Positions 32,153 through 40,420 of a DNA stretch of 64,000 nucleotides are shown here, piece by piece. The translations under genes were made by a program, and so were the position numbers. The notes beneath the pieces were generated by a model that made no database searches, was not told the DNA's origin, and was given only the letters and a program-made list of their open reading frames with translations. Within the stretch, counting starts at the first letter, position 1, and each line of letters begins with the position of its first letter. Location of the stretch: positions 4,709,001 through 4,773,000 of the forward strand of contig NZ_CP134605.1 of NCBI RefSeq assembly GCF_031844685.1, in the 5' to 3' direction. Source of the DNA: Streptomyces sp. ITFR-21. GTDB taxonomy: Bacteria > Actinomycetota > Actinomycetes > Streptomycetales > Streptomycetaceae.

Positions 32153-33646
32153 TCAGGCGGCCCGCAGCCGGCGGGCGAGCAGGGCGCTGGCGCCGCAGGA
32201 CAGCAGGGCCAGTGCCAGGTCGACCGAGGCGACCCAGGCCAGGGCGGAGGCGTAGTGGGCCACGCCGTGCCCGGCGCCCAGGGCGGCGAAGAAGACGGTT
32301 CCGATGCCGGCGACCCCGGCGGCACTGGAGAACTGCTGGGTGGTGGTGAACACCCCGGCCGCGGCGCCGGCGTTGGCGACCTTCGCGCCGGCCAGCACCA
32401 CGCCGGTGAGCGCGGGCACGGCCAAACCGTTGCCGGCGCCGATCACGATCATGGGGCCGATCAGCCGGGCGACGCTGGTGCCGCCGCCGGACAGCTTGAC
32501 GTCGATCAGCAGCGCCAGCATGCCGATCGCGGCGACGGCGGTGCCGGTGGTCACCAGCCGGGCGCCGAAGCGGCCGACGATCCGCGGCGAGGTGATCGCG
32601 GCGACGGCGAAGGCCACGCCGAGCGGGGCGAAGGTGAAGCCGGCCTTGAGCGGGGAGAGCCCGAGGCCCGACTGCAGGACCAGGGTGAGGGCGAACACCA
32701 GGCTGAAGAAGGAGCAGAAGGTGCCCAGGCACACCAGCAGGCCGCGGACGAAGACGGTGTTGCGGAACAGCGTGAGGTCCAGCATCGGCTGACCGCCGCG
32801 CCGGGTCAGCGCACCCTCGTAGCGCAGCACCAGCACCAGCACCGGGACCGAGGCGATCATGCAGACCCAGGACCACACCGGCCAGTGCTCGCTGCGGCCC
32901 ACCACCAGCGGTCCCAGGACCAGGGCGAGGGCGGCGGAGACGCCGATCGCGCCGACCGGGTCCAGCCGGGGGCGTACGGCCGAGGCCCGGTGCGGCAGCA
33001 GGCGCAGCGCGAAGACCACCGCCACCAGGGCGATGGGCACGTTGACCAGGAAGATGACCCGCCAGCCCAGACCGAGCACGTTTACCTGGAGCAGGACGCC
33101 GCCGAGCACCTGGCCGGCCACCGCACCGACACCGATGACCACACCGAACCAGCCCAGCGCGCGGGCCCGCTCGGTCGGCGGGAAGACCGCCGTGATCATG
33201 GCGAGCACCTGCGGGACCATGGCCGCGCCGGTGAGCCCCTGGAGCAGTCGGGCGACGACCAGTTCGGTGGGGTTCTGGGCGAGCCCGCACAGCAGCGAGG
33301 CGATGGCGAACGCCAGCGTGCCGTACAGGAACATCCGGCGGGAGCCGAACAGGTCGCCCAGCCGGCCGCCGGTGATCAGGCCGCTGGCGAAGGTGAAGCC
33401 GTAGCCGGCGACGATGAGTTCCAGCGCGGCCTGACCGGCGTGGATGTCGTGTTCGAGGGAGGGCGCGGCGACGTTCACGACGTAGAGGTCGAACTGCGCC
33501 ATGAACATCGCGGCGAGCAGCACCGGCAGCATGAGCCAGCGCTTCTCGTAGGGCGCGGGCGGACTGTCGGCCGCGGGCGCCGCGGTCGGCGGCGGCGACG
33601 CGACCCGCGAGGAGTCCGCCGACTCGGTCTTTTCTGGCGTGGACAT
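32153..33646 (-). CDS. MFS transporter, DHA2 (EmrB/QacA) drug-exporter family
   Basis: The 497-residue protein starts with a 30-residue Pro/Ala tail and then WLMLPVLLAAMFMAQFDLYVVNVAAPSLEHD, the motif of 14-helix DHA2 exporters. Further signatures are GGRLGDLFGSRRMF (motif A) and LLQGLTGAAMVPQVLAMI (motif C region). It would export a small molecule by proton antiport. A 22-bp perfect palindrome lies 44 bases before its start, suggesting repressor control. Position between the AvrD-family block and the hydroxylase operon suggests export of a pathway product. Confidence 0.92.
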   Translation of the reverse strand: MSTPEKTESADSSRVASPPPTAAPAADSPPAPYEKRWLMLPVLLAAMFMAQFDLYVVNVAAPSLEHDIHAGQAALELIVAGYGFTFASGLITGGRLGDLFGSRRMFLYGTLAFAIASLLCGLAQNPTELVVARLLQGLTGAAMVPQVLAMITAVFPPTERARALGWFGVVIGVGAVAGQVLGGVLLQVNVLGLGWRVIFLVNVPIALVAVVFALRLLPHRASAVRPRLDPVGAIGVSAALALVLGPLVVGRSEHWPVWSWVCMIASVPVLVLVLRYEGALTRRGGQPMLDLTLFRNTVFVRGLLVCLGTFCSFFSLVFALTLVLQSGLGLSPLKAGFTFAPLGVAFAVAAITSPRIVGRFGARLVTTGTAVAAIGMLALLIDVKLSGGGTSVARLIGPMIVIGAGNGLAVPALTGVVLAGAKVANAGAAAGVFTTTQQFSSAAGVAGIGTVFFAALGAGHGVAHYASALAWVASVDLALALLSCGASALLARRLRAA

Positions 33647-33689
33647 GGGAGAACACCGCTTTCTGCCGGGTGCCCGGCCGGGGTGACAG

Positions 33690-33711
33690 GTGTTTGATTG
33701 GAATCAAACAC
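33690..33711. promoter_or_regulatory. 22-bp perfect palindrome upstream of MFS gene
   Basis: GTGTTTGATT (33690-33699), GG, then AATCAAACAC (33702-33711). Ten-base arms, perfect complement, in the 125-bp gap before the MFS start. This is the form of a TetR, ArsR or PadR operator. The cognate regulator could be the ArsR- or MerR-type protein of this locus. Confidence 0.7.
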
Positions 33712-33771
33712 CGAGTGTACGCGTTACGTCGAACACTTCAAGCCCCGGCCGGGCGCGCCGCGGACCGGCCG

Positions 33772-34488
33772 TCAGGCGGCCGCGGCCGAGGCGGCGCTTT
33801 GCTGCCGCACCTTCTCCAGCCGCCAGTCGACCTTGGCGTAGTCGGCCTCGGCGAGGCCGATCGCCTCGTCGATGGAGCGCACCACCGGCAGTTCGAACCG
33901 CTCGACGATCGCCACCAGCCGGTCGGGCACCGAGCCGCCGATCTCGGCGAAGGGGATGCCCAGTTCGTTCAGGGCCTCCAGCAGCATGTCGTCGCACGCG
34001 GTGCGGAAGGCCTCGTTCATCGGGCGGTGGCCGTCCGCGCCCAGCGCGAACTCGTTGCGCAGGTGCACGAAACCGTCGAACGACTCCTTCACGTGCTGCC
34101 GGAAGGCGTGGCCGAGCTGCCCGACGACCTCCTCGAAGAAGGCCATCTCGGGGGTCGGCTCCGGCGGCGGCCCGTCGGTGTGCGCGCCCGGGTCCATGCC
34201 GAACTGCACCCGGGCCGCGGCGTAGGTCCACTCCTGGAGCGAGGAGCCGTCGGCGATGAAACTGTCGCCGAGCAGGGCCTCGTTGACCGCGCGGCCGACG
34301 TGCCGGCGCACCGCGAGCTGGACGTACTCGGCCGGCGTCACCTCGGTCAGCGACTTGCCGGGGACCGCGTCCGGCATGATCTCCCGGATGGTCTTGGCGG
34401 GGGACCGGGGAATGCCGGTGTAGTGCGACAGGGCCATCGTGGTGAAGGTCTTGCCTGCGGAGTAGGTGCCGGAGATGGAAATACGCAT
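33772..34488 (-). CDS. P-loop kinase-like ATPase (AAA_28/NadR-like)
   Basis: ATG (complement of 34486-34488) behind AGGAGG. The 238-residue protein starts MRISISGTYSAGKTF, a Walker A motif at residues 7-14 immediately after the first strand. IADGSSLQEW may act as the substrate/lid region. No Walker B DExx is obvious. The pattern resembles NadR-like kinases, which phosphorylate small molecules. It follows the AvrD-family gene by 26 bases and is likely co-transcribed. A kinase acting on the AvrD product or its sugar is a guess. Confidence 0.7.
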   Translation of the reverse strand: MRISISGTYSAGKTFTTMALSHYTGIPRSPAKTIREIMPDAVPGKSLTEVTPAEYVQLAVRRHVGRAVNEALLGDSFIADGSSLQEWTYAAARVQFGMDPGAHTDGPPPEPTPEMAFFEEVVGQLGHAFRQHVKESFDGFVHLRNEFALGADGHRPMNEAFRTACDDMLLEALNELGIPFAEIGGSVPDRLVAIVERFELPVVRSIDEAIGLAEADYAKVDWRLEKVRQQSAASAAAA

Positions 34489-34514
34489 GAGTCGCCTCCT
34501 GGGTGTGGTGTGTC

Positions 34515-35579
34515 TCAAGCGGACCGACGAGCGGCCGCCGCCGCGTCCTCGGGCAGTTCATGGGCGAAGGCCGCGCGCATCGAGATGTCCGCGAGCCCGC
34601 CGCGCAGGTCCACGCTGCGCCACGCACCGCCGCGCAGCGGCAGCAGCCGGTGCCCGGTGATGCCGGTCCTGGTGGGCAGCGACTCCTCGGGCCGCGGCAG
34701 CGCGCGGTGGCCGTAGGGCGCCTCCAGCACCGTCTGCATCATCCACAAGGTGTTGCTGCTCTCCCGGGTGAGCGAGTCCAGCTCGTACATCAGCACCTGG
34801 GCCAGCTGGAGGTTGACCACGAACGCGTCGACCGCGGAGACCGCCGGCTGGACGAGACCCTCGATGCCCTCGGCGGGCACCGGCTTCCCGGCGTCGTCGG
34901 CGAACCGGGCGTCGGCCTCCGCCGTCAGCGTGTCCACGTCCACCCGGACGTTGTGGATGCTGTGCCGGCGGCGCTGGAAGCCCTCGCCGTAGAAGCGGGA
35001 CTCGGCCGCGCCGAGCACGTCCGCCAGCGAGTCGTGCCGCCGGGTGGCGGGCCCGGTGTCCGCCGCGCCGCCGCGGGCCGTCGGGTGCTCAATCTCGCAG
35101 CGCACCCGCAGCCCGCCGACCGTGCAGTCGTACACCGACCGGTTGCCGCCCTCCGCGAGCGCGTCCGCCCCGCTGCGCACCAGCGCGGCGCTCAGCGGCA
35201 GGTCGGCCAGCTCCTCCTGCGGGGCGTTGCCGGCCCGCAGGGCGACCTTCCGCAGCCGCACCGCGCGCCGGTCGGCGCCGGCCAGCCGGTGCGCGTGCAC
35301 CAGGTGGGACTCGGCCAGCTGGACCCCGAGCACCAGGGCGTCCACGGTGCTCAGGTGCGGCGGCAGGTCCACGCTGGCGCGCTTGCGCGACCAGTCCGCC
35401 GGGTAGCTGATGTCGGCGGTCGCGGTGACGCAGATTCCCTCGGCCAGCGCCGGCCGCACCCGCACGTCCCGTACGTCGTACCGGGCGCGCTGGTAGCCGC
35501 GGGAGAAGAACCGGGTCTCGCCCGGCCCCAGGTACTCGTCGATGGTGTCCAGCCGCAGCTGCCTGCCGGTGGTCGTCAT
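34515..35579 (-). CDS. AvrD-family protein (syringolide-type acyl-sugar synthase homologue)
   Basis: ATG (complement of 35577-35579). The 354-residue protein is an internal duplication: residues about 12-41 (TIDEYLGPGETRFFSRGYQR) align with about 184-213 (SLADVLGAAESRFYGEGFQR), and LSTVDALVLGVQLAESHLV (77-95) with VSAVDAFVVNLQLAQVLMY (247-265). LGPxExRFF and the two-repeat form fit AvrD of Pseudomonas syringae, which directs syringolides, acyl glycosides from a beta-ketoacyl chain and xylulose. It is next to an ACP and SDR, fitting an acyl-transfer role. Assignment is by pattern memory, not a search; distant AfsA-type synthases are the alternative. Confidence 0.7.
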   Translation of the reverse strand: MTTTGRQLRLDTIDEYLGPGETRFFSRGYQRARYDVRDVRVRPALAEGICVTATADISYPADWSRKRASVDLPPHLSTVDALVLGVQLAESHLVHAHRLAGADRRAVRLRKVALRAGNAPQEELADLPLSAALVRSGADALAEGGNRSVYDCTVGGLRVRCEIEHPTARGGAADTGPATRRHDSLADVLGAAESRFYGEGFQRRRHSIHNVRVDVDTLTAEADARFADDAGKPVPAEGIEGLVQPAVSAVDAFVVNLQLAQVLMYELDSLTRESSNTLWMMQTVLEAPYGHRALPRPEESLPTRTGITGHRLLPLRGGAWRSVDLRGGLADISMRAAFAHELPEDAAAAARRSA

Positions 35580-35580
35580 C

Positions 35581-35853
35581 TCAGGCCGCCGCCTCGGCGG
35601 TGAGCGCGCGCTCGTAGGCGTTCGCCAGGTCCGCGATCGAACGGATGTCGGCGATCGAGACGTCCTCCCCGAACGGGTCCACGCCCAGCGTCTCCTCCAG
35701 CTGGATCAGCAGCTGGGCGAGCATCAGCGAGTTCAGCCCGACCGAGGCCAGCGTGTCCTCCGGCGCGAGGCTGGCCGACTCGCCCTCCTGGTCGAGCAGC
35801 AGCGACCTGATCTCACGGACGATCAGGTCGGGGATGTCCTTGTCCGTCAGCAT
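35581..35853 (-). CDS. acyl carrier protein
   Basis: ATG (complement of 35851-35853) behind ACGGAGGAAT. The 90-residue acidic protein has the four-helix ACP outline with phosphopantetheine attachment at S42 in VGLNSLMLAQLLIQLEE. The usual DSL is NSL here (N41 in place of Asp), a notable variation, while the rest fits a stand-alone ACP. It overlaps the SDR stop by seven bases and ends two bases before the AvrD-family start, indicating tight coupling. It probably carries the acyl chain handed over by the ligase at 37625. Confidence 0.88.
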   Translation of the reverse strand: MLTDKDIPDLIVREIRSLLLDQEGESASLAPEDTLASVGLNSLMLAQLLIQLEETLGVDPFGEDVSIADIRSIADLANAYERALTAEAAA

Positions 35854-36605
35854 GTGATTCCTCCGTCGATGACCAGTGACTGCCCGGTGATGAAACCGCC
35901 ACGGGAAGAAGCGAGGAAAAGGACGGCGTCGGCGATCTCCTCTGCGGTGCCCAGCCGGTCCAGCGGGGTCCGGTGCTGGATCCTCTCCCGGTTCGACGCG
36001 GTGACGTTCGCTGTCATGTCGCTCTCGAAGAAGCCGGGGACGACCGAGTTGACCCTGATGTTGAAGGCGCCCAGCTCCCGGGCCAGGCTGCGGCTGAAGC
36101 CGTCCAGACCGGCCTTGGCCGCCGCGTAGGCGGCCACGCCCCGGTAGCCGCGGATGGCGTTGATGGACGAGATGTTCACCACCGCGCCCCCGCCGCCACG
36201 GACCATCAGCCGGGCGCACGCCTGGGTCAGCAGGATGGGCGCGAGCAGGTTGGTGTCGATCAGCGTCTCGATCCGCTGCGCCGTGGTGGTCAGCAGCAGC
36301 TCCTGGTGCAGCACTCCGGCGTTGTTGACCAGCAGGTCCACTCGCCCGAAGCGCCGGGCGACGGAGCGGGTGAAGGCCCGCAGCCGCTCGGGGTCGGCCA
36401 GGTCGACGGCCTCCCAGTGGAAGGTGTCGGGGTTCTTCTCCGCCGTCTGCTCGACGAACTCGTTGGCCGTTCGGCTGAAGGTGGCCACCCGCCAGCCGTC
36501 GGCGAGCAGCCGCTCCACCAGAACCCGGCCGAGGCTTCGGCTCCCGCCGCTGACCACGGCGACGCCGAGGCCCGCTCGGGACTCATCGGCCCTGTCTTCG
36601 GTCAT
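35847..36605 (-). CDS. SDR-family oxidoreductase (FabG-like)
   Basis: Start ATG (complement of 36603-36605) behind GGGAAG; an in-frame extension to 36704 exists. The 252-residue protein has VVSGGSRSLGR (Rossmann nucleotide motif), VDLADPERL, NNAGV, ISSIN with catalytic Ser and AYAAAKAG with Tyr-x3-Lys, then NSVVPGFFESDM. It is a classical NAD(P)-dependent ketoreductase; the beta-ketoacyl-ACP of this locus is a likely substrate. It is the first gene of the minus-strand SDR-ACP-AvrD-ATPase operon. Confidence 0.9.
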   Translation of the reverse strand: MTEDRADESRAGLGVAVVSGGSRSLGRVLVERLLADGWRVATFSRTANEFVEQTAEKNPDTFHWEAVDLADPERLRAFTRSVARRFGRVDLLVNNAGVLHQELLLTTTAQRIETLIDTNLLAPILLTQACARLMVRGGGGAVVNISSINAIRGYRGVAAYAAAKAGLDGFSRSLARELGAFNIRVNSVVPGFFESDMTANVTASNRERIQHRTPLDRLGTAEEIADAVLFLASSRGGFITGQSLVIDGGITC

Positions 36606-37002
36606 ATCGACTTCCCGGTTCTTTCCGGTATCGGTTACGGGCTCGAGCGGTGTTTCCTCAATTCCTTCGGACCGATGTCCCAGAGGAGATCGGTAAAGCT
36701 TCAAAGCGTCATTCGGCCGGCACTCGCATGAGGTTAGTCAGTTGAAGTGCACCTGAAGCAAGAGGGTGTCCGAATTCTCCTTCATCTCCGGTATCCTCCG
36801 CCGATCCGCGCGCAATTCCCGTCCCGGTGCGCCGCCCGGCCGTCGCCCGGTGGCCGGACCCCGCCGTCGGGGCGGGCGGCCCGGCGCGTTCCGCGGGGTT
36901 CCCTGTTATGTTCGATGGAAGGTGAACAGCACCGGTACAGCCGGCCCACCGCACCGGTACGACACGCACCCCTTGGGCCACGACGGAACGCCGGGAGGAC
37001 AG
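36606..37002. promoter_or_regulatory. intergenic region between divergent SDR and ArsR genes
   Basis: 397 bases. It must hold the promoters of the SDR operon (minus) and ArsR gene (plus). The stretch around 36690-36760 is A/T-richer than surroundings and has TTGAAG-type segments, but I see no long palindrome like those near the MFS and ligase genes. Confidence 0.4.
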
Positions 37003-37341
37003 ATGACGAAAGCCCGAACCAACCCGGGGCGCCCCCCCGCCGCGCATGTGCACCCTCGGGACGTGCGGCTGATCACCGCCCTCACCGCGCTGGCGGACCC
37101 CGTGCGCCTGGTCATCGTGCGGGAACTGGCCAGCAGTACGGACTGGGACCGTACCTGCGGTTCCTTCGACGTGCCGGTGGGCAAGGCGGCCCTCAGCCAC
37201 CACTTCACCGTGCTGCGGGAGGCCGGACTGATCGAGCAGCGCGACGAGGGGGCCCGGCGGGTCAACCGGCTGCGCCGCGAGGAGTTCGGCGACCGCTTCC
37301 CCGGCCTGCTGGACTTCGTCCTGAGCGAGGAGCGGGTGTAG
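37003..37341 (+). CDS. ArsR-family transcriptional regulator
   Basis: ATG 37003 follows GGGAGGAC; longer in-frame starts have no support. The 112-residue protein has the winged-helix pattern LITALTALADPVRLVIVREL, then GKAALSHHFTVLREAGLIEQR and the wing R-R-V-N-R-L-R. No CxC metal-binding motif follows the recognition helix, so it is probably not an arsenic/metal sensor; such non-metal ArsR proteins often control specialised metabolism. It lies divergent to the SDR operon and upstream of the ligase gene. Confidence 0.88.
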   Translation: MTKARTNPGRPPAAHVHPRDVRLITALTALADPVRLVIVRELASSTDWDRTCGSFDVPVGKAALSHHFTVLREAGLIEQRDEGARRVNRLRREEFGDRFPGLLDFVLSEERV

Positions 37342-37451
37342 CAGCCCGGCCGCCCGCGCGACCGGTCCGGCGGCGGGCCGCCTCCCGGCGCCGCGCCCGG
37401 CGCCGTCCCCCGGTCCCGCCGCCCCGGCCGGCGTCCCCGTACCCGGCAACC

Positions 37452-37485
37452 CTGCGCCAAGGTGATTCAGATCACCTTGGCGCAG
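37452..37485. promoter_or_regulatory. 34-bp inverted repeat upstream of the ligase gene
   Basis: CTGCGCCAAGGTGAT (37452-37466), TCAG, then ATCACCTTGGCGCAG (37471-37485): 15-base arms, perfect complement. It lies 111 bases after the ArsR stop and 140 before the ligase ATG. No T-run follows, so an operator is as likely as a terminator. Confidence 0.7.
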
Positions 37486-37624
37486 TGCTGTTTGGTTCAT
37501 GCCAACTTGAACCGGCTAGCTTGTCAATTGTTTGTGGGCTGTGCGACAGGCCCGGTTCCATGTCGGCCGGAGCGGCATCCGGGACGGACGTGCGAGCGCG
37601 ATGATCAGGATGATCGGAGGAGCA

Positions 37625-38980
37625 ATGAGCATTTCTTTCCTCGACCGTCTTCATTCATTCGGGGACACCGAGGCCATCGTTTTCAACGGAATCAAGTACC
37701 CATATGCTCAGCTGGCGGCGGATGTCGCGGAATGGCGCGAGTTCCTCGACCGCGAGTCCGTGGCCCGCGGCGAGGTGGTGACCCTGGAGGGGCCCAGCTC
37801 ACCGATGGCCTGCGCCGGCCTGCTGGCGCTGGTCGACCGGGGCGCCGTCGTCGTACCGCTGTCGGCGCTGCCGGCGCCCAAGCGCGCCGAGTTCCACGAG
37901 ATCGCCGAGGCGGAGGTGGTGATCACCCTCGGCGCGGACGGCGGGGGCCGCACCGCCGAGCGCACCGGCCGCACCGCGGGGCACGAGCTCTACCGGCGGC
38001 TGCGCGAGGCCGGCTCGCCGGGCCTGGTGCTGTTCAGCTCCGGCACCACCGGCCGCAGCAAGGCCACCGTGCTGGACTTCGACCGCGTACTGGCCCGCTA
38101 CGGGGAGCCGACGCGCCCCCGGCGCACCCTGGCGTTCCTCAACCTGGACCACATCGGCGGAATCAACACCCTGCTGCACACGCTGAGCCAGGGCGGCACG
38201 CTGGTGACCGTCCCCGAGCGCACCCCGAGCAGCGTGTGCCAGGCCGTCGCCGACCACCGGGTCGAGGTGCTGCCGACCACGCCGACGTTCCTGAACATGC
38301 TGCTCATCTCCCGGGTGTACGAGCGGTACGACCTCAGCAGCCTCCAGCTGGTCACCTACGGCACGGAACCGATGCCGCTGGGCACCCTCCGGCGGATCGG
38401 GCAGGCGCTGCCGGGCGCCCGTCTGAAGCAGACCTACGGACTGTCCGAGCTGGGCATCCTGCCGACCCGCTCCAAGGGCGACGACACCTTGTGGGTCAAG
38501 CTGGGCGGCCCCGGGTTCGAGTACGAGATCCGGGACGACATCCTGTGGATCCGCTCCGAGATGGCGATGCTGGGCTACCTCAACGCCCCCGCGCCCTTCG
38601 ACGACAAGGGGTTCTTCAACACCCAGGACGTGGTGGAGACCGACGGCGACTACGTCCGGATCCTCGGCCGGTCCTCGGAGATCATCAACGTCGCCGGGGA
38701 GAAGGTCTACCCCAGCGAGGTGGAGAACGTCCTGCTGGAGTTCCCGGCCATCGCCGACGCCACCGTCAGCGGCCGGCCCAGCCATGTCACCGGCATGGTG
38801 GTCAAGGCGGTGATCAAGGTGCGTGACGAGATCGCGGCGGCGGACCGGGCCGGGTTCGTCAGCGAGGTGCGCGCGCACTGCCGTCGGCGGCTGGAGGCGT
38901 ACAAGGTGCCCGCCCTGATCGAGATCTCCGACTCCGACCACCACAACGACCGGTTCAAGAAGTCGCGGAGCCTGGTGTGA
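37625..38980 (+). CDS. acyl-adenylating ligase (ANL superfamily, acyl-CoA/ACP synthetase)
   Basis: ATG 37625 behind GGAGGA. The 451-residue protein is a compact ANL enzyme: SSGTTGRSK (P-loop, 138-146), TYGLSELG, GRSSEIINVAGEKVYPSEVE and a C-terminal NDRFKKSR with the A10 lysine. It activates a carboxylic acid as acyl-AMP for transfer to CoA or, given the nearby ACP, to ACP. The N-terminal domain is shorter than in fatty-acid CoA ligases. The stop overlaps the thioesterase start by four bases. Confidence 0.9.
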   Translation: MSISFLDRLHSFGDTEAIVFNGIKYPYAQLAADVAEWREFLDRESVARGEVVTLEGPSSPMACAGLLALVDRGAVVVPLSALPAPKRAEFHEIAEAEVVITLGADGGGRTAERTGRTAGHELYRRLREAGSPGLVLFSSGTTGRSKATVLDFDRVLARYGEPTRPRRTLAFLNLDHIGGINTLLHTLSQGGTLVTVPERTPSSVCQAVADHRVEVLPTTPTFLNMLLISRVYERYDLSSLQLVTYGTEPMPLGTLRRIGQALPGARLKQTYGLSELGILPTRSKGDDTLWVKLGGPGFEYEIRDDILWIRSEMAMLGYLNAPAPFDDKGFFNTQDVVETDGDYVRILGRSSEIINVAGEKVYPSEVENVLLEFPAIADATVSGRPSHVTGMVVKAVIKVRDEIAAADRAGFVSEVRAHCRRRLEAYKVPALIEISDSDHHNDRFKKSRSLV

Positions 38981-39921
38981 GCCCCGTCGCCGAGCGGGAG
39001 GCCGCACCGGGCGCGCTCGTCGCGTCGCCGGCCGCCCCCGCCGGGGCGGCGCCCGCGTCCCTCGCGGCGGCGGGCGCGGCGGCGGGCGCCGCCGCGCCGG
39101 CGCAGGGCCGGGAGGGGGCCGGCCGGTCGGCCGGGCCCTGGACGCCGTACGGTGACGGCGCCGGCGGACCGGATGATCCGGCCGGCCGCCGGGTGCGCGT
39201 CTACTGCCTCCCGCACGCGGGCGGCGCGGCCCGGACCTACCTGCCCTGGCGGGAGCCGGCGGCGGCGAACGGTCTTGAGATCGTGCCGGTGGAGCTGCCC
39301 GGACACGGCACCCGCCACCACGAACCACCGCTCACCCGGATGCGGGACGCGGTGGACGGCGTCCTCGGCTGCCTCCCGCCCGCCGGACCGTTCGTGCTCC
39401 TCGGCCACAGCATGGGCGCGCGCGTCGCGTACGAGACCGCGCTGCGGCTGCTGCGGGACGGGGGGCCGCGGCCGTTGGCCCTGGTCGTCTCCGGCAGCAG
39501 CCCGGCCGGGTCCGGCGGTCCGGCCGGTGCGGGCGGTCCGGCCGCCCGCACCGACGAGGAACTGCTGGCCTGGCTGCGCGCGCTGGGCGGCACCCCGGCC
39601 ACCGCGCTGGGGCACAAGGCGGTGGCGCGCGCGGTGGCGCGGACCCTGCGCGCGGACCTCGGGCTGCTCGCCCGGTCCGGCCCCCGGGCGCGCCCGGCGC
39701 TGCCGTACCCGATCCTCGCGCTGGCCGGCGCGCAGGACCATGTGGCGCCGGCGCAGGCCGTCGCCGAGTGGCGCGCGCTGACCGGCGCGGACTTCCGCTA
39801 CCGGGTGCTGCCCGGCGGGCACTTCTTCCCGCACCGGCAGCCGGAGCGGATCCTCGCGGCCGTCGCGGAGATCCTGGAGCCGGCCGGCGGCGCCGGGCAC
39901 CGCCGGCCGGCGGTGCGGTAG
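38977..39921 (+). CDS. type II thioesterase (alpha/beta hydrolase)
   Basis: GTG 38977 overlaps the ligase stop (GTGA). The 314-residue protein has an Ala/Gly-rich N-terminal extension of about 70 residues, then VYCLPHAGGAARTYLPW, VELPGHGTRHHEPP and the nucleophile LLGHSMGARVAYE (S145), with catalytic acid region GAQDHV and His in GGHFFPH. Such enzymes free wrongly loaded acyl carriers in polyketide and NRPS pathways. It closes the ligase-thioesterase operon. Confidence 0.92.
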   Translation: MSPVAEREAAPGALVASPAAPAGAAPASLAAAGAAAGAAAPAQGREGAGRSAGPWTPYGDGAGGPDDPAGRRVRVYCLPHAGGAARTYLPWREPAAANGLEIVPVELPGHGTRHHEPPLTRMRDAVDGVLGCLPPAGPFVLLGHSMGARVAYETALRLLRDGGPRPLALVVSGSSPAGSGGPAGAGGPAARTDEELLAWLRALGGTPATALGHKAVARAVARTLRADLGLLARSGPRARPALPYPILALAGAQDHVAPAQAVAEWRALTGADFRYRVLPGGHFFPHRQPERILAAVAEILEPAGGAGHRRPAVR

Positions 39922-40349
39922 GAAACCGGCCAGCAGCGGTGGGGCCTGCCGCGGGTCGGACGGGAACGGTGGGAGAGCAGTACGACCGGCAGGACAGTGC
40001 GTCCGCGGCGGCTCGCGCCGCCCGCGGGGACGGTGCCCCGACGACGGCGTCCGGTACCGCGACGTGATCCGCACCCGCCCCGGCCGCCCTTCGGTGTCCG
40101 GGCCCGCACCACGCCTTCCCCGGGCGCCGGGGCCGCCGACGGCCGGTCCGTATCGGCCTCGGCGCCGGAGTGCGCGGCGCCGCGCGACGGGGTGTTTCAA
40201 CCGCCCGTGTGTTCGGTGATCTGGAACTTTACATTCCCTTGGTAAGTCGGCGAAGTCCGTGTCTGTGCGTCCGCAGTGCGATGACGTGCCCTGTCACCGC
40301 GATGGGCGCGCGAATATCCGCTATTCAATGTTGACTTGTCATTGTGCGG

Positions 40350-40389
40350 CGGACCGCCAAAAGCATATGATTGCGCGGTCGGCGGTCCG
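40350..40389. promoter_or_regulatory. inverted repeat around A/T-rich core
   Basis: CGGACCGCC (40350-40358) and GGCGGTCCG (40381-40389) flank a 22-base segment containing CATATGAT. It lies about 30 bases before the small frame at 40421 and could be an operator around a -10 region. Confidence 0.4.
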
Positions 40390-40420
40390 TCCCCGGTCGT
40401 CCCCGCACGGAAGGATTGAC

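Noticed and set aside
31973..33697. Plus-strand frame of 574 codons opposite the MFS gene
   Set aside because: Shadow of the exporter gene; composition is Gly/Gln/Glu/Asp/His-rich with no recognisable domain.
38977..39200. Alanine-rich head of the thioesterase as a separate docking domain
   Set aside because: Low complexity and no known docking motif; kept as an N-terminal extension.
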